From Chrysomallon squamiferum (lineage: Eukaryota > Mollusca > Gastropoda > Neomphalida > Peltospiridae), in NCBI GenBank assembly GCA_012295275.1, contig CM022665.1, positions 18,890,650 to 18,954,649 of the forward strand: a stretch of DNA of 64,000 nt, written 5' to 3'. The position numbers were made by a program, and so were the translations under genes. The notes below the pieces were generated by a model. That model was not told where the DNA came from and ran no database searches. It saw only the letters and a list, made by a program, of their open reading frames with translations. Shown here in pieces: positions 52,180-64,000 of the stretch (position 1 is the stretch's first letter; each line of letters begins with the position of its first letter).

Positions 52180-53542
52180 GAGCCGTATCGGTTATGAAAT
52201 GAAGTCAAGATAGTTTTCAATTTAATAAATTGAGTTGTTCGTTTTTCAATTTTGTTTTTAATTCTTATCTGTTAATTAGTTAGCGATACGGATGTGGTGC
52301 TTTTTGTTGAGTTTATTATTATCATTATTATTATTGCTGTTATCATGATCATCATCATCGTCGTCATTATCATTATCATTTGAATAAACTCTGCTAAACC
52401 GAACCCTCTGTAAACCGAATTCCCCTTCAGAACCCAGCTTACTTCCTGGTCCTATGAGGTACAGAGCTTTAAGTAGTGAAAATAATCCCTGAAAACAGAA
52501 AACCCTGTACTCTCAATACCAAACACACTGCCAAGTCCTGTTGTGTTTATTTAATACAAATTGTACTTCTGACAGTCAGAAACATGCAACATATGTTGAC
52601 TGTCTAAACCATATAAATTAGTTGTCCAAGGTTCTGAAAACACTGACACACGCATGCTCAGTGTAGCATTTCTTGGTTGTTGTGATTGATCGCCTCATAG
52701 CTGTTTGATTATCCTTTGAACAGCTTTTGTCATTTAAAGAACTTATGTTTGTATCAGAAATAAACATGTGTACTCTGTTCATTAGAAAGGAGATTAGAAT
52801 CTCTTCCAAAAAAAGTGTTTCTCTTCCTACCTAATGAGTTTATATAAGCCACCATCAAGCAGCCATTATTTTAGTTGTTTCTATCTCACAGTTTTCATTC
52901 AGTCAAATTAATAATTCCGAATTAGCTGCTGTAAATTTCGAAATTAAATTAAAAACATTTTATTTCCATATCCTATATCTTAATAAACCGAACAACTGAT
53001 TCGGTACCAATGTTTTCATTTTAGAGCAGATTCTCTGTATATATATCAAGTGGCCGAAAACGTTCAAGCGTTTTTTAGAAGTCCGCAAAAATAGAGCCAA
53101 TCAGCGAATAGAATCTTTTCCCAACGAGATTCAAACTTAAATATCTCTTTTATAAAAGTCTTAAGACTTAGATGAATTTCTGACTCGAGTATTGAGTATG
53201 TGGTTGTATAAGGACAGAAAAGATTATAATTTGTCGGTGACGTGTCGGCTGGATGTGGCAACGTACAGTACTAAGCTTAAGTTACACAGAACAAGAAATA
53301 ACTGGTCGTGCACTGACCTGAAGGATGACGACATTCTGAGATTAATCGTCACGGGACACCTGCGGGTCATTTTGTGTTCGATTTCTGCTGCAGTAAACAC
53401 CCGGATGTGATCGTAGTCTGGTGAGAAATAATCTACAGTTTCCTTTATGCCGACTGTTGACAGTGTTCCCATTCTTAAGGACCATAATCAGATCGTCTGA
53501 TTTTTCGACCGATGTGTCATTATACTTTCGTATAAAGGAGTA
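52180..53542. other. Intergenic DNA downstream of K5
   Basis: AT-rich flank with ATT/ATC steps near 52.31-52.38 kb. It is duplicated directly after K6 (to about 60,940) and inverted before K7 (63,953 down to about 62,560). No gene recognised. Confidence 0.6.
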
Positions 53543-54074
53543 ATGTTGGTACGAGTGATATATTATAAGCAGTGTGTTCAACTACTGGCTACATTTCAAA
53601 CCAAAATTCAGCATATCTCTTACCTTTGTCAGCATTTATCTACTTGTAAAACCGTTTGTAAAGTTAATGGTGAAGGTGCTGTAGGTGAATCATCGATTCG
53701 GAGACAGTTTAAAATATTCAGGTTGTGTGATTTCAGCAGAGATGTTGGAAGTTCCAAAGCGTACTGATCACGAACACTTAGGGAAACTTGGGTACATTTC
53801 CCACTATTACGTGTTGGTCCCTCACAACTTGTCAGATAAAACCTGCATTAACCACTATTTCATTTGCAACATGCTCTTAAAACGCAATGAAACTGAACCT
53901 TTTTTGAAGAGATTGGTGAATGGAGATGAAACATGGATGTCTACTATAGCATGGCGCGGAAAGAATTCTGTTGTTTGCGTGAAAATCCACCAATACATGT
54001 GTCAAACAGGAACATTCATGCAAAAAAGGTTAATTTTTTGTGTCTGGTTGGATTTCAAAGGCATTATTTACTAA
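53543..54074 (+). mobile_element. Mariner-type transposase relic, left arm
   Basis: Two overlapping frames carry pieces of a mariner transposase: VNGEGAVGESSIRRQFKIF resembles the helix-turn-helix segment, and VPHNLSDK, LLKRNETEPFLKRLVNGDETW and LIFCVWLDFKGIIY match the conserved catalytic region (VPHEL, GDE-W, W-D-KGIIY). A frameshift near 53,720 separates the two parts and a stop follows at 54,072. No terminal repeats were found. Dead element. Confidence 0.8.
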
Positions 54075-56354
54075 AATAAATTCGTATTATTTGAGTTCTT
54101 GTTCAGAACAGGACAATTCAAAAATACTGATCTCAATTAAAATAAATTTTAAATTTGGATAATTTATACAGTTGAAAATGATTAATGTTTTAGGAGAAAA
54201 TCTCAGTTTTCAATGAATTTTTTACTTAGATGCAAATGTTTCTAATCTGATCATTATAGAAATAAGCGACGTCATTGTCACAGACATGCAGTATAAATTT
54301 ACATACTACCACAACAGTATTACTATACGTAATATGTAAAGTTATAAATGAGGAACAGTGTAAAATTAGGTCTTGACAGTACATTTAATTCGCAATGTAT
54401 TATTATTATGATTATTATTATTATTATTATTTTGTCGACAGTCTCAGATTAATTTTAAAATATCATTGCAGATATGAATGCACGATGAGACACACTCACA
54501 CATACACAGAGATCAAAGAACATTAACATGCACCGAGACATCTACATGTCATTAACGTACAGATATATATATATACATATGTGCAGGCAAAGGGTCCTGT
54601 ACGTACAGAAATTCGAACGCACATCTACATACATATATATCTACAAAGATAATTACATACTTCCGCCCGAGAACTCGTCTGCATACAATATTACTGAAAG
54701 TAGCATTACGTCATCTTATTGTAAAAATGGTGGAAACGAAGGAAATTCCTAATCCAAGATGTCTTCTTATTGTACATATGACAACAGTAAGAGTATCCCT
54801 GATAAAACTCTAGCTTCGTACTCTTGGCTTAATTAATTCACATGACTTGTACTCGTAAACAATGCAGTGACGTTATTTCATTGTTACACAACAGACATGC
54901 GATTTTTCATTTTACTAACGTACAGTTATATGTACATATGTGCAGGCAGACGGTCGCGTACATACAACACTCGAATGCACATCTACATACATATGTATAT
55001 GTAACTACCTAAATATTCTAGTACACCGGTCTGTGTGTGTGTTTGCGTACATGTGTGATTGTGTGTGTGTGTCCGCATAATAGATGGCGTCACGTCATTT
55101 TATTATAAAACCTGTGTGTGTTTTTGTCCGCAAAAATAGAGCCAAAAGCGAAGATTTCCCACGCCATTTTATTATAGAAAACCAGAAAAGATTGACATGT
55201 CGTCTGGATGTGACTATGTTAAGATACAGATGCGTGGATTAATTGTCACGAGATACCTGCGTGTCATCTTGTGTTCGATTTCCTGTAAACACCTGGTCTC
55301 TGCGTTTACAAAATCGTAATAGAACAGCAGCTATGTTATATTTAGGAATAAACGTAAAATACATTTTTATAGTAGGTGCTGGTAAAATAGTTCATTTAGG
55401 TGATTTTCACAGAACAGGTTATAAACGAAATACATTTTTATAGTAGGTGCTGGAGTCTCATGATTTTAGGCGAAGCAAACACTGTACATGCATGAATACG
55501 CAGAAAATTATATATCATTTAGAATCGGGTAAATAAATTATTTTTAGCAAGCTGAACTTGATCATTTCTTTTTCAGATGGTGCCTCAAAACCAGTTTATC
55601 AAATGTCTACCATAAAAGCTCACAGAAAATATCGTTGAATTATTTCTTACACCATTTGCATTTAAAGATCTATAAAAATCGTTATTACTAAATATATTTA
55701 GGCATAATTACAGAAACAACTATTTCTAAGTTTTTAATTCACAGACACAGCTTATATTAAATGTTTTCTACGGTTTAAATATTTATCTGTTTGTCTATAA
55801 ATCTGTTTTACCTGTGTGTCAAACATTTTCTTTGTTCTTTTTTCTTTTCTTTTTTCACTTTTTGTCACTTTCTCGCAAATGTTTGTTTTATTGGAAGATT
55901 TTCAACTTTTTTAGATACTGAAGTCAAAAACTTCTAAAACACTGAACGTTCTTGACCTTTACATAAATCAAACTTGAGTACGTTATAGTTTTGTATGTGT
56001 GCAGTGTTTCTATGTGTATATGTAAAATTGATTCCGTAAATAAATAAATAAATAAATAGTATTAATAAAACTATATATTATTAATAAAAAAAATAACAGA
56101 CAAATAAAATAGAAAGAAATGAAATTAAAAATCAAATACTGATCACAGGAATAACATTATCGTGGAAATTTAAAATGTTAAAACACTCGTTGGTAAATTT
56201 TGAAAACAGAATAAAAGTTTCTCCGCATTACTCAGAGTTACAAAGATCACAAGGTAACGAAATTTTAATTGTTTTTTCTACATACACCTGACATTCGGAT
56301 GTTTTAATAGCGACGGTTTGGAGACGTTTTGCAGTCATTAATATTTTTAATATA

Positions 56355-56398
<44 letters not shown>

Positions 56399-56585
56399 TA
56401 TATTTTCGCACAGCATTTTGTAGTTACTAATGTTTTCAATGTAGCTTTTGGGTGATTATTATCTTTAAATATAGCGATTATCATTTATTATTATTATTAT
56501 GTATTACTATTATTATTATCATTTATTATCATTCATATTGTTCTTCGTGTTGTTGTTGTTGTTATTATTATTAATATTAATATTA

Positions 56586-56618
<33 letters not shown>

Positions 56619-57000
56619 TACTACACATACACAGGTTACAATGGTACTGTTAGAAGCTTTGAACTCGGATTCAGATGAAAGTTATCGCGTTAAGATCAAG
56701 ACTAAGGCAGTAGGATTCCGATGAAATAAAAACTTTGTAAAAATAAATTGAATCAAGTCTTAGATATCTCTCATTAAATTTGTCAATAGGAAAAGTTACT
56801 ATTAAACAGACGTCAGTCATACCTTTCTTATGTAGCTACAATACAACAGACGAAACACAACATCGACTAGTAATAATAATAATAATAACGTGAAGAAATT
56901 AATGAACAAAAGACTAAATCAACAAATTAAACGAGTAAAACTGACAAACAATTGTGAAGTTAGTATGTACAGAGAATTTATACTTCAACAATAATTTGTG
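54075..57000. other. Intergenic DNA between the mariner relic and K6
   Basis: Low-complexity ATT, TA and GT stretches, TACATATGTG-type steps (54.5-55.0 kb), and a local duplication near 55,344-55,450 (ATACATTTTTATAGTAGGTG twice). Part of 54.1-55.5 kb recurs inverted at 61.0-62.0 kb. No gene recognised. Confidence 0.55.
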
Positions 57001-57090
57001 CAAGATACAGAATTTTATTTTAAATATATAGAGTATACGTATGTATGTATTATGTAGGCCATATGCCACATGCTTGTATGAATGTTACCA

Positions 57091-57145
<55 letters not shown>

Positions 57146-58010
57146 CATAAAACATACATACACATATATATCTATGTATTTATGCATCCAAATGTATGTT
57201 TCTCCATATATAAATTCACAAACACACACACACTTGTAAAATGTGTCTTATTTGTGAGCCTCTCTATAAACATGTTGCTAAATGTAACTGTTGCTTTGAA
57301 TTCTCATTCAAAACATCGCAAAACTTCGAATTACGATTCAAACAGCAAAATGGTCGTTTCGTTTTATTAAATTTACAGAGAAAGACTAAAATAAACGTCT
57401 ACATATGAAACTGTCAAAGTGTCATGTAGTTTGAAGACAATATGACACGTAATTTGTTGTACATTAAGTTGACAATATCCGAGTGTCCAGTGTAAGGTCA
57501 ACATGTTAAATGAATCACAATGACAAATATGATGGACATGGATGTGACTACAGTTTTTTTCACGAGTGATCGTTTTCAAAACATTCTCCAATTTTTTTAC
57601 TGAAAATATATATCAAAATAAAATATTATTTATATATAAAATAATTAAATAAATAAAAGAATGAAAAAGTGAATGAATGAATAAATAAATAAATAAATAT
57701 TTCATCATTATATCTGAGTAGAAAACACAAAAACAATTAATACAGACAATTTTCTTTTGTTTTGGAATTATAAGATATTATAATATATGTAATGATTACA
57801 TTATTATTTATAAAATACATATGTCTACATACTAATATGCATACAGACAAATATAAATATGTAAGTACAATAACAGACATACTAATATCAAATTTGTTTT
57901 ATGTATATGTTTTATGACAATAGGAGAAAATAAATTTGAGCAAATAGTGTTAATAACGATAGAATTTCACATAGCTATAAATCTGTTAGGAGCGCGTGCC
58001 ATGTCATATT

Positions 58011-58164
58011 TGACCAACTGGTCACCTGAGATGACCGTTCACCTGGAGGACAGAAAAGAAAAATATCACAGTGACCATTTAAAATTGTTTTTCTTTTCTA
58101 TATAAGTAAGACGTTTTAAAATTAGCTTCATTAGTCTCTAGTAGCAGCTACTGCTGATTCTACT
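58011..58164 (+). promoter_or_regulatory. K6 promoter with palindromic TGACC/GGTCA sites and noncoding exon 1
   Basis: Same elements as K5: TGACCAACTGGTCA at 58,011-58,024, overlapping GGTCA-x7-TGACC (58,020-58,036), TATAAG at 58,101-58,106, initiator A at 58,130, noncoding exon to 58,164 before GTAAGT. Confidence 0.65.
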
Positions 58165-58409
58165 GTAAGTAACATTTCTTTCATTTTAGTGTGTCTGTTA
58201 TTGTACGTAGATTTGTACGTACGTATGTATTTGTTATTATGTTTATATTTCTAAGAATTAGTCTCTAGTAGCAGTAAAACAAATTTGATATTAGTGTGTC
58301 TGTTATTGTACTTAGATATTTATATTTGTCTGTATGCATACTACTATCAAGTCATATGTATTGTGCATATCTGTGTGTACAAGTCTGAGTGTATGTGCAT
58401 ATATGTACA

Positions 58410-58414
58410 TGTGT

Positions 58415-58471
<57 letters not shown>
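58410..58471. repeat. (GT)n microsatellite in the K6 5'UTR intron
   Basis: GT tract with one GA interruption, shorter than the K5 tract. Confidence 0.95.
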
Positions 58472-58475
<4 letters not shown>

Positions 58476-58558
58476 TGACTGTGTGTAAGTGAATTTATTC
58501 TAAAATTACTGAATTTACAGTTCGTACTATAAATCCCTGTTACAGGATTATTACAAAG

Positions 58559-60055
<1,497 letters not shown>

Positions 60056-60965
60056 GAACCGTATCGGTTATGAAATGAAGTCAAGATAGTTTTCAATTTA
60101 ATAAATTGAGTTGTTCGTTTTTCAGTTTTGTTTTTAATTCTTATCTATTAATTAGTTAACGATACGGATGTGGTGCTTTTTGTTGAGTTTATTATTATCA
60201 TTATTATTATTGCTGTTATCATCATCATCATCATCGTCGTCATTATCATTATCATTTGAATACGCTCTGCTAAACCGAACCCTCTGTAAACCGAATTCCC
60301 CTTCAGAACCGATTTTATTTCCTGGTCCTATGATGAATGAATGAAAAAAATTAACGTGCTAATCAGAGCAAGCTGTTGTGAAGCACGTCTACGACAGGCA
60401 CACTTTCTGACAGGTCAGCGGGCGTGTCTGTCGCAGAAAATTAGTCCTATGAGGTACAGAGGTTTAAGCAGTGAAAATAATCCCTGAAAACAGAAAACCC
60501 TGTACTCTCAATACCAAACACACTGTCAAGTCCTGTTGTGTTTATTTAATACAAATTGTACTTCTGACAGTCAGAAACATGCAACATATGTTGACTGTCT
60601 AAACTATATAAATTAGTTGTCCTAGGTTCTGAAAAAATTGACACACGCATGCTCAGTGTAGCATTTCTTGGTTGTTGTGATTGATCGCCTCATAGCTGTT
60701 TGATTATCCTTTGAAATAAACAGCGTTCATTTGTAATCTTTTCCAAAAAATGAGTTATATAAGCCACCACCAAGCAGCCATTATTTTAGTTGTTTCTATC
60801 CCACAGTTTTCATTCAGCCAAATTAATCATTCCGAATTAGCTGCTGTAAATTTCGAAATTAAATAAAAAACATTTTATTTCCATATCCTATTTTTTGATA
60901 TCTTAGTAAACCGAACAACTGATTTGGTACCAATGTGTTTCATATATATCAATAATATATTTCAA
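60056..60965. other. 3' flank of K6 up to the inversion junction
   Basis: Direct copy of the K5 flank (52,180-53,015) with a 110-bp insertion. Homology ends near TATATATCAA at about 60,945, where inverted sequence starts. Confidence 0.65.
60334..60443. mobile_element. 110-bp insertion with 9-bp target duplication
   Basis: The 9-mer GTCCTATGA occurs on both sides (60,325-60,333 and 60,444-60,452), while the K5 and K7 flanks have it once with nothing inserted. The insert starts with TGAATGAATGAAAAAAATTA and has a potential hairpin between TCTACGACAGGCACAC (60,387) and GCGTGTCTGTCGCAGA (60,422). Small nonautonomous element of unknown class. Confidence 0.7.
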
Positions 60966-61636
60966 ATAATTTATTTACCCGATTCTAAAAATTTTCTGCG
61001 TATTCATGCATGTACAGTGTTTGCTTGCTACACATGAGACTCGTATATAACCTGTTCTGTGAAAATCACCTAAATGAACTATTACCAGCACCTACTATAA
61101 AAATGTATTTCGTTTATTCCTAAATATAACATAGCTGCTGTTCTATTACGATTTTGCCATAAACGCATAGACTCAACGCATCTGTATCTTAACATAGTCA
61201 CAGCACTGTCCAGTTTTATAATAAAATAAAGTGACGCCATCTTTTATGCGGACACACACACAGACCGGTGTACTAGAATATTTAGGTAGTTACATATACA
61301 TATGTATGTAGATGTGCATTCGATATGTATGTAGATGTACATATAACTGTACGTTAGTAAAATGAAAAAATTTCTGTAACGTCACATTGTTTACAGGAAC
61401 CCTTTACGAAGCCTAGAGTTTTATCAGGGATACTCTTACTGTTGTCATATGTATATATCTATATCTGTACATTTTTTAGATGACATGTAGATGTCAGACG
61501 AGTTCTGCATGTTAATGTTCTTTGATATATGTATGTAGTGTTCGAATTTCTGTGTACACGAGTTTGTCTCACATATGCATTCATATCTGCGTTAATGATA
61601 TGTTTTAAAATTAATGTTCTTTGAGACTGTCGACAA

Positions 61637-61702
<66 letters not shown>
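61637..61702. repeat. (AAT)n microsatellite in the right arm
   Basis: About 22 AAT units; the left-arm partner is shorter and interrupted. Confidence 0.95.
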
Positions 61703-61704
<2 letters not shown>

Positions 61705-62027
61705 ATTGCGAATTTAAATGTACTGTCAAGACCTAATTTTACACTGTTCCTCATTTATAACTTTACATATTACGTATAGTAATACTGTTGTGGTAGTATG
61801 TAAATTTATATTGCATGTCTGTGACAATGACGTCGCTTATTTCTATAATGATCAGATTAGAAACATTTGCATCTAAGTAAAAAATTCATTGAAAACTGAG
61901 ATTTTCTCCTAAAACATTAATCATTTTCAACTGTATAAATTATCCAAATTTAAAATTTATTTTAATTGAGATCAGTATTTTTGAATTGTCCTGTTCTGAA
62001 CTAGAACTGAAATAATACGAATTTATT

Positions 62028-62559
62028 TTAGTAAATAATGCCTTTGAAATCCAACCAGACACAAAAAATTAACCTTTTTGGCATGAATATTCCTGTTTGA
62101 CACATGTATTGGTGGATTTTCACGCAAACAACAGAATTCTTTCCGCGCCATGCTATAGTAGACATCCATGTTTCATCTCCATTCACCAATCTCTTCAAAA
62201 AAGGTTCAGTTTCATTGCGTTTTAAGAGCATGTTGCAAATGAAATAGTGGTTAATGCAGGTTTTATCTGACAAGTTGTGAGGTACCAACACGTAATAGTG
62301 GGAAATGTACCCAAGTTTCCCTAAGTGTTCGTGATCAGTACGCTTTGGAACTTCCAACATCTCTGCTGAAATCACACAACCTGAATATTTTAAACTGTCT
62401 CCGAATCGATGATTCACCTACAGCACCTTCACCATTAACTTTACAAATGGTTTTACAAGTAGATAAATGCTGACAAAGGTAAGAGATATGCCGAATTTTG
62501 GTTTGAAATGTAGCCAGTAGTTGAACACACTGCTTATAATATATCACTCGTACCAACAT
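62028..62559 (-). mobile_element. Mariner-type transposase relic, right arm
   Basis: Inverted copy of 53,543-54,074 with the same two broken frames and the same stop; only a few residues differ. It was carried by the segmental duplication and did not insert independently. Confidence 0.8.
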
Positions 62560-63953
62560 TAATCCTTTATACGAAAGTATAATGACACATCGGTCGAAAA
62601 GTCAGACGATCTGATTATGGTCCTTAAGAATGGGAACACTGTAAATAGTCGGCATAAAGGAAACTGTAGATTATTTCTCACCAGACTACGATCACATCCG
62701 GGTGTTTACTGCAGCAGAAATCGAACACAAGATGACACACAGGTGTCCCGTGACAATTAATCTCAGAGATGTCGTCATCCTTCAGGTCAGTGCACGACCA
62801 GTTATTTCTTGTTCTGTGTAACTTCAGCTTAGTACTGTACGTTGCCACATCCAGACGACATGTCACCGACAAATTATAATCTTTTCTGTCCTTATACAAC
62901 CACATATTCAATACTCGAGTCAGAAATTCATTTAAGTCTTAAGACTTTTATAAAAGAGATATTTAAGTTTGAATCTCGTTGGGAAAAGATTCTATTCGCT
63001 GATTGGCTCTATTTTTGCGGACTTCTAAAAAACGCTTGAACGTTTTCGGCCACTTGATATATATACAGAGAATCTGCTCTAAAATGAAAACATTGGTACC
63101 GAATCAGTTGTTCGGTTTATTGAAATATCAAAAATAGGATATGGAAATAAAATGTTTTTAATTTAATTTCGAAATTTACAGCAGCTAATTCGGAATTATT
63201 AATTTGGCTGAATGAAAACTGTTGGATAGAAACAATTAAAATAATGGCTGCTTGATGGTGGCTTATATAAACTCATTAGGTACGAAGAGCAACACTTTTT
63301 TTGGAAGAGATTCTAATCTCCTTTCTAATGAACAGAGTACACATGTTTATTTCTGATACAAACATAAGTTCTTTAAATGACAAAAGCTGTTCAAAGGATA
63401 ATCAAACAGCTATGAGGCGATCAATCACAACAACCAAGAAATGCTACACTGAGCATGCGTGTGTCAGTCTTTTCAGAACCTTGGACAACTAATTTATATA
63501 GTTTAGACAGTCAACATATGTTGCATGTTTCTGACTGTCAGAAGTACAATTTATATTAAATAAACACAACAGGACTGGGCAGTGTGTTTGATATTGAGAG
63601 TACAGGGTTTTCTGTTTTCAGGGATTATTTTCACTACTTAAACCTCTGTACCTCATAGGACCAGAAAATAAGTTCGGTTTATAGAGTGTTCGGTTCAGCA
63701 GAGTTTATTCAAATCATGATGATGATGATAATGATGATGATAATGATGATGATAATGATGATGATGATGATAATAAAATGACAATGATGATGATGATGAT
63801 AAGAATAATAATGATAATGAACTCAACAAAAAGCACCACATCCGTATCGCTAACTAATTAATAGATAAGAATTAAAAACAAAATTGAAAAACGAACAACT
63901 CAATTTATTAAATTGAAAACTATCTTGACTTCATTTCATAACCGATACGGCTC
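62560..63953. other. 3' flank of K7 (inverted)
   Basis: Inverted copy of the K5 flank. An ATG/ATA-rich microsatellite lies at about 63,714-63,800. No other gene recognised. Confidence 0.6.
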
Positions 63954-64000
63954 TTAAGAATCTTGGCTTTGATCTGACTGATACATTATTGGTGTCCTCG
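63954..64000 (-). CDS. K7: 3' end of an inverted Kunitz gene (partial)
   Basis: The reverse complement gives the last 15 codons and stop of the K5/K6 reading frame (ending MYQSDQSQDS), identical to K5. The rest lies beyond the window. K7 would be tail-to-tail with K6, the two stops 3.9 kb apart. The Kunitz domain itself is not in view. Confidence 0.75.
   Translation of the reverse strand, partial: RTPIMYQSDQSQDS

Larger units (their letters stand above)
60966..64000 (-). repeat. Inverted duplication, right arm
   Basis: Reverse complement of 52,133-55,545, running past the window end. Includes the mariner relic and the K7 3' end. An AAT tract here (61,637-61,702) is about twice as long as its partner near 54,397-54,431. 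Confidence 0.85.

Noticed and set aside
55243-55443. 66-codon frame between K5 and K6
   Set aside because: Spans a local duplication and is not open in the inverted copy near 61.1 kb; no family motif.

Overview
The window is AT-rich eukaryotic nuclear DNA: split genes with GT-AG introns, AATAAA signals, TATA promoters, long microsatellites, and pogo/Tigger and mariner relics. Nothing bacterial or viral is visible. The gene content is a cluster of short secreted proteins made of a signal peptide, a small Cys-rich module and one C-terminal Kunitz (BPTI-type) domain. That architecture and the repeat style suggest a lophotrochozoan, most likely a mollusc; this is inference from style, not from a species-specific marker.

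Layout. 1-6.9 kb: intergenic, microsatellite-rich. 6.9-9.1 kb: gene A, a divergent four-exon Kunitz gene (P1 Leu). 9.1-11.7 kb: intergenic. 11.70-47.92 kb: four head-to-tail copies of a 6.7-10.2 kb unit (K1-K4). Each unit carries, in order, a dead Kunitz half-exon (D), a TATA promoter with a noncoding first exon, a signal-peptide exon, two Cys-rich exons, a Kunitz terminal exon (A, P1 Arg, own stop and AATAAA), a 41-bp minisatellite, and a second in-phase Kunitz terminal exon (B, P1 Arg, own stop and AATAAA). Units 1-3 also carry a decaying Kunitz exon (C) and a Tigger-derived element between A and B; unit 4 lacks both. 49.3-60.9 kb: two direct copies of a third subfamily (K5, K6; P1 Phe) whose Cys-rich module is reduced and begins with a 26-nt microexon. 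61.0-64.0 kb: an inverted copy of the K5 3' flank, ending in the last 47 nt of a minus-strand gene (K7, truncated by the window edge).

All complete genes share the intron phase pattern 1-0-1 and the spacing C-x4-C-x5-C-x8-C before the Kunitz exon, so they descend from one ancestor. By family knowledge the products are probably secreted serine-protease inhibitors, or Kunitz proteins recruited to defence, matrix or secretion roles; the sequence alone does not decide which. The feature most worth testing is the repeated A/B arrangement: two alternative Kunitz terminal exons reachable from one phase-1 donor, in four tandem copies.
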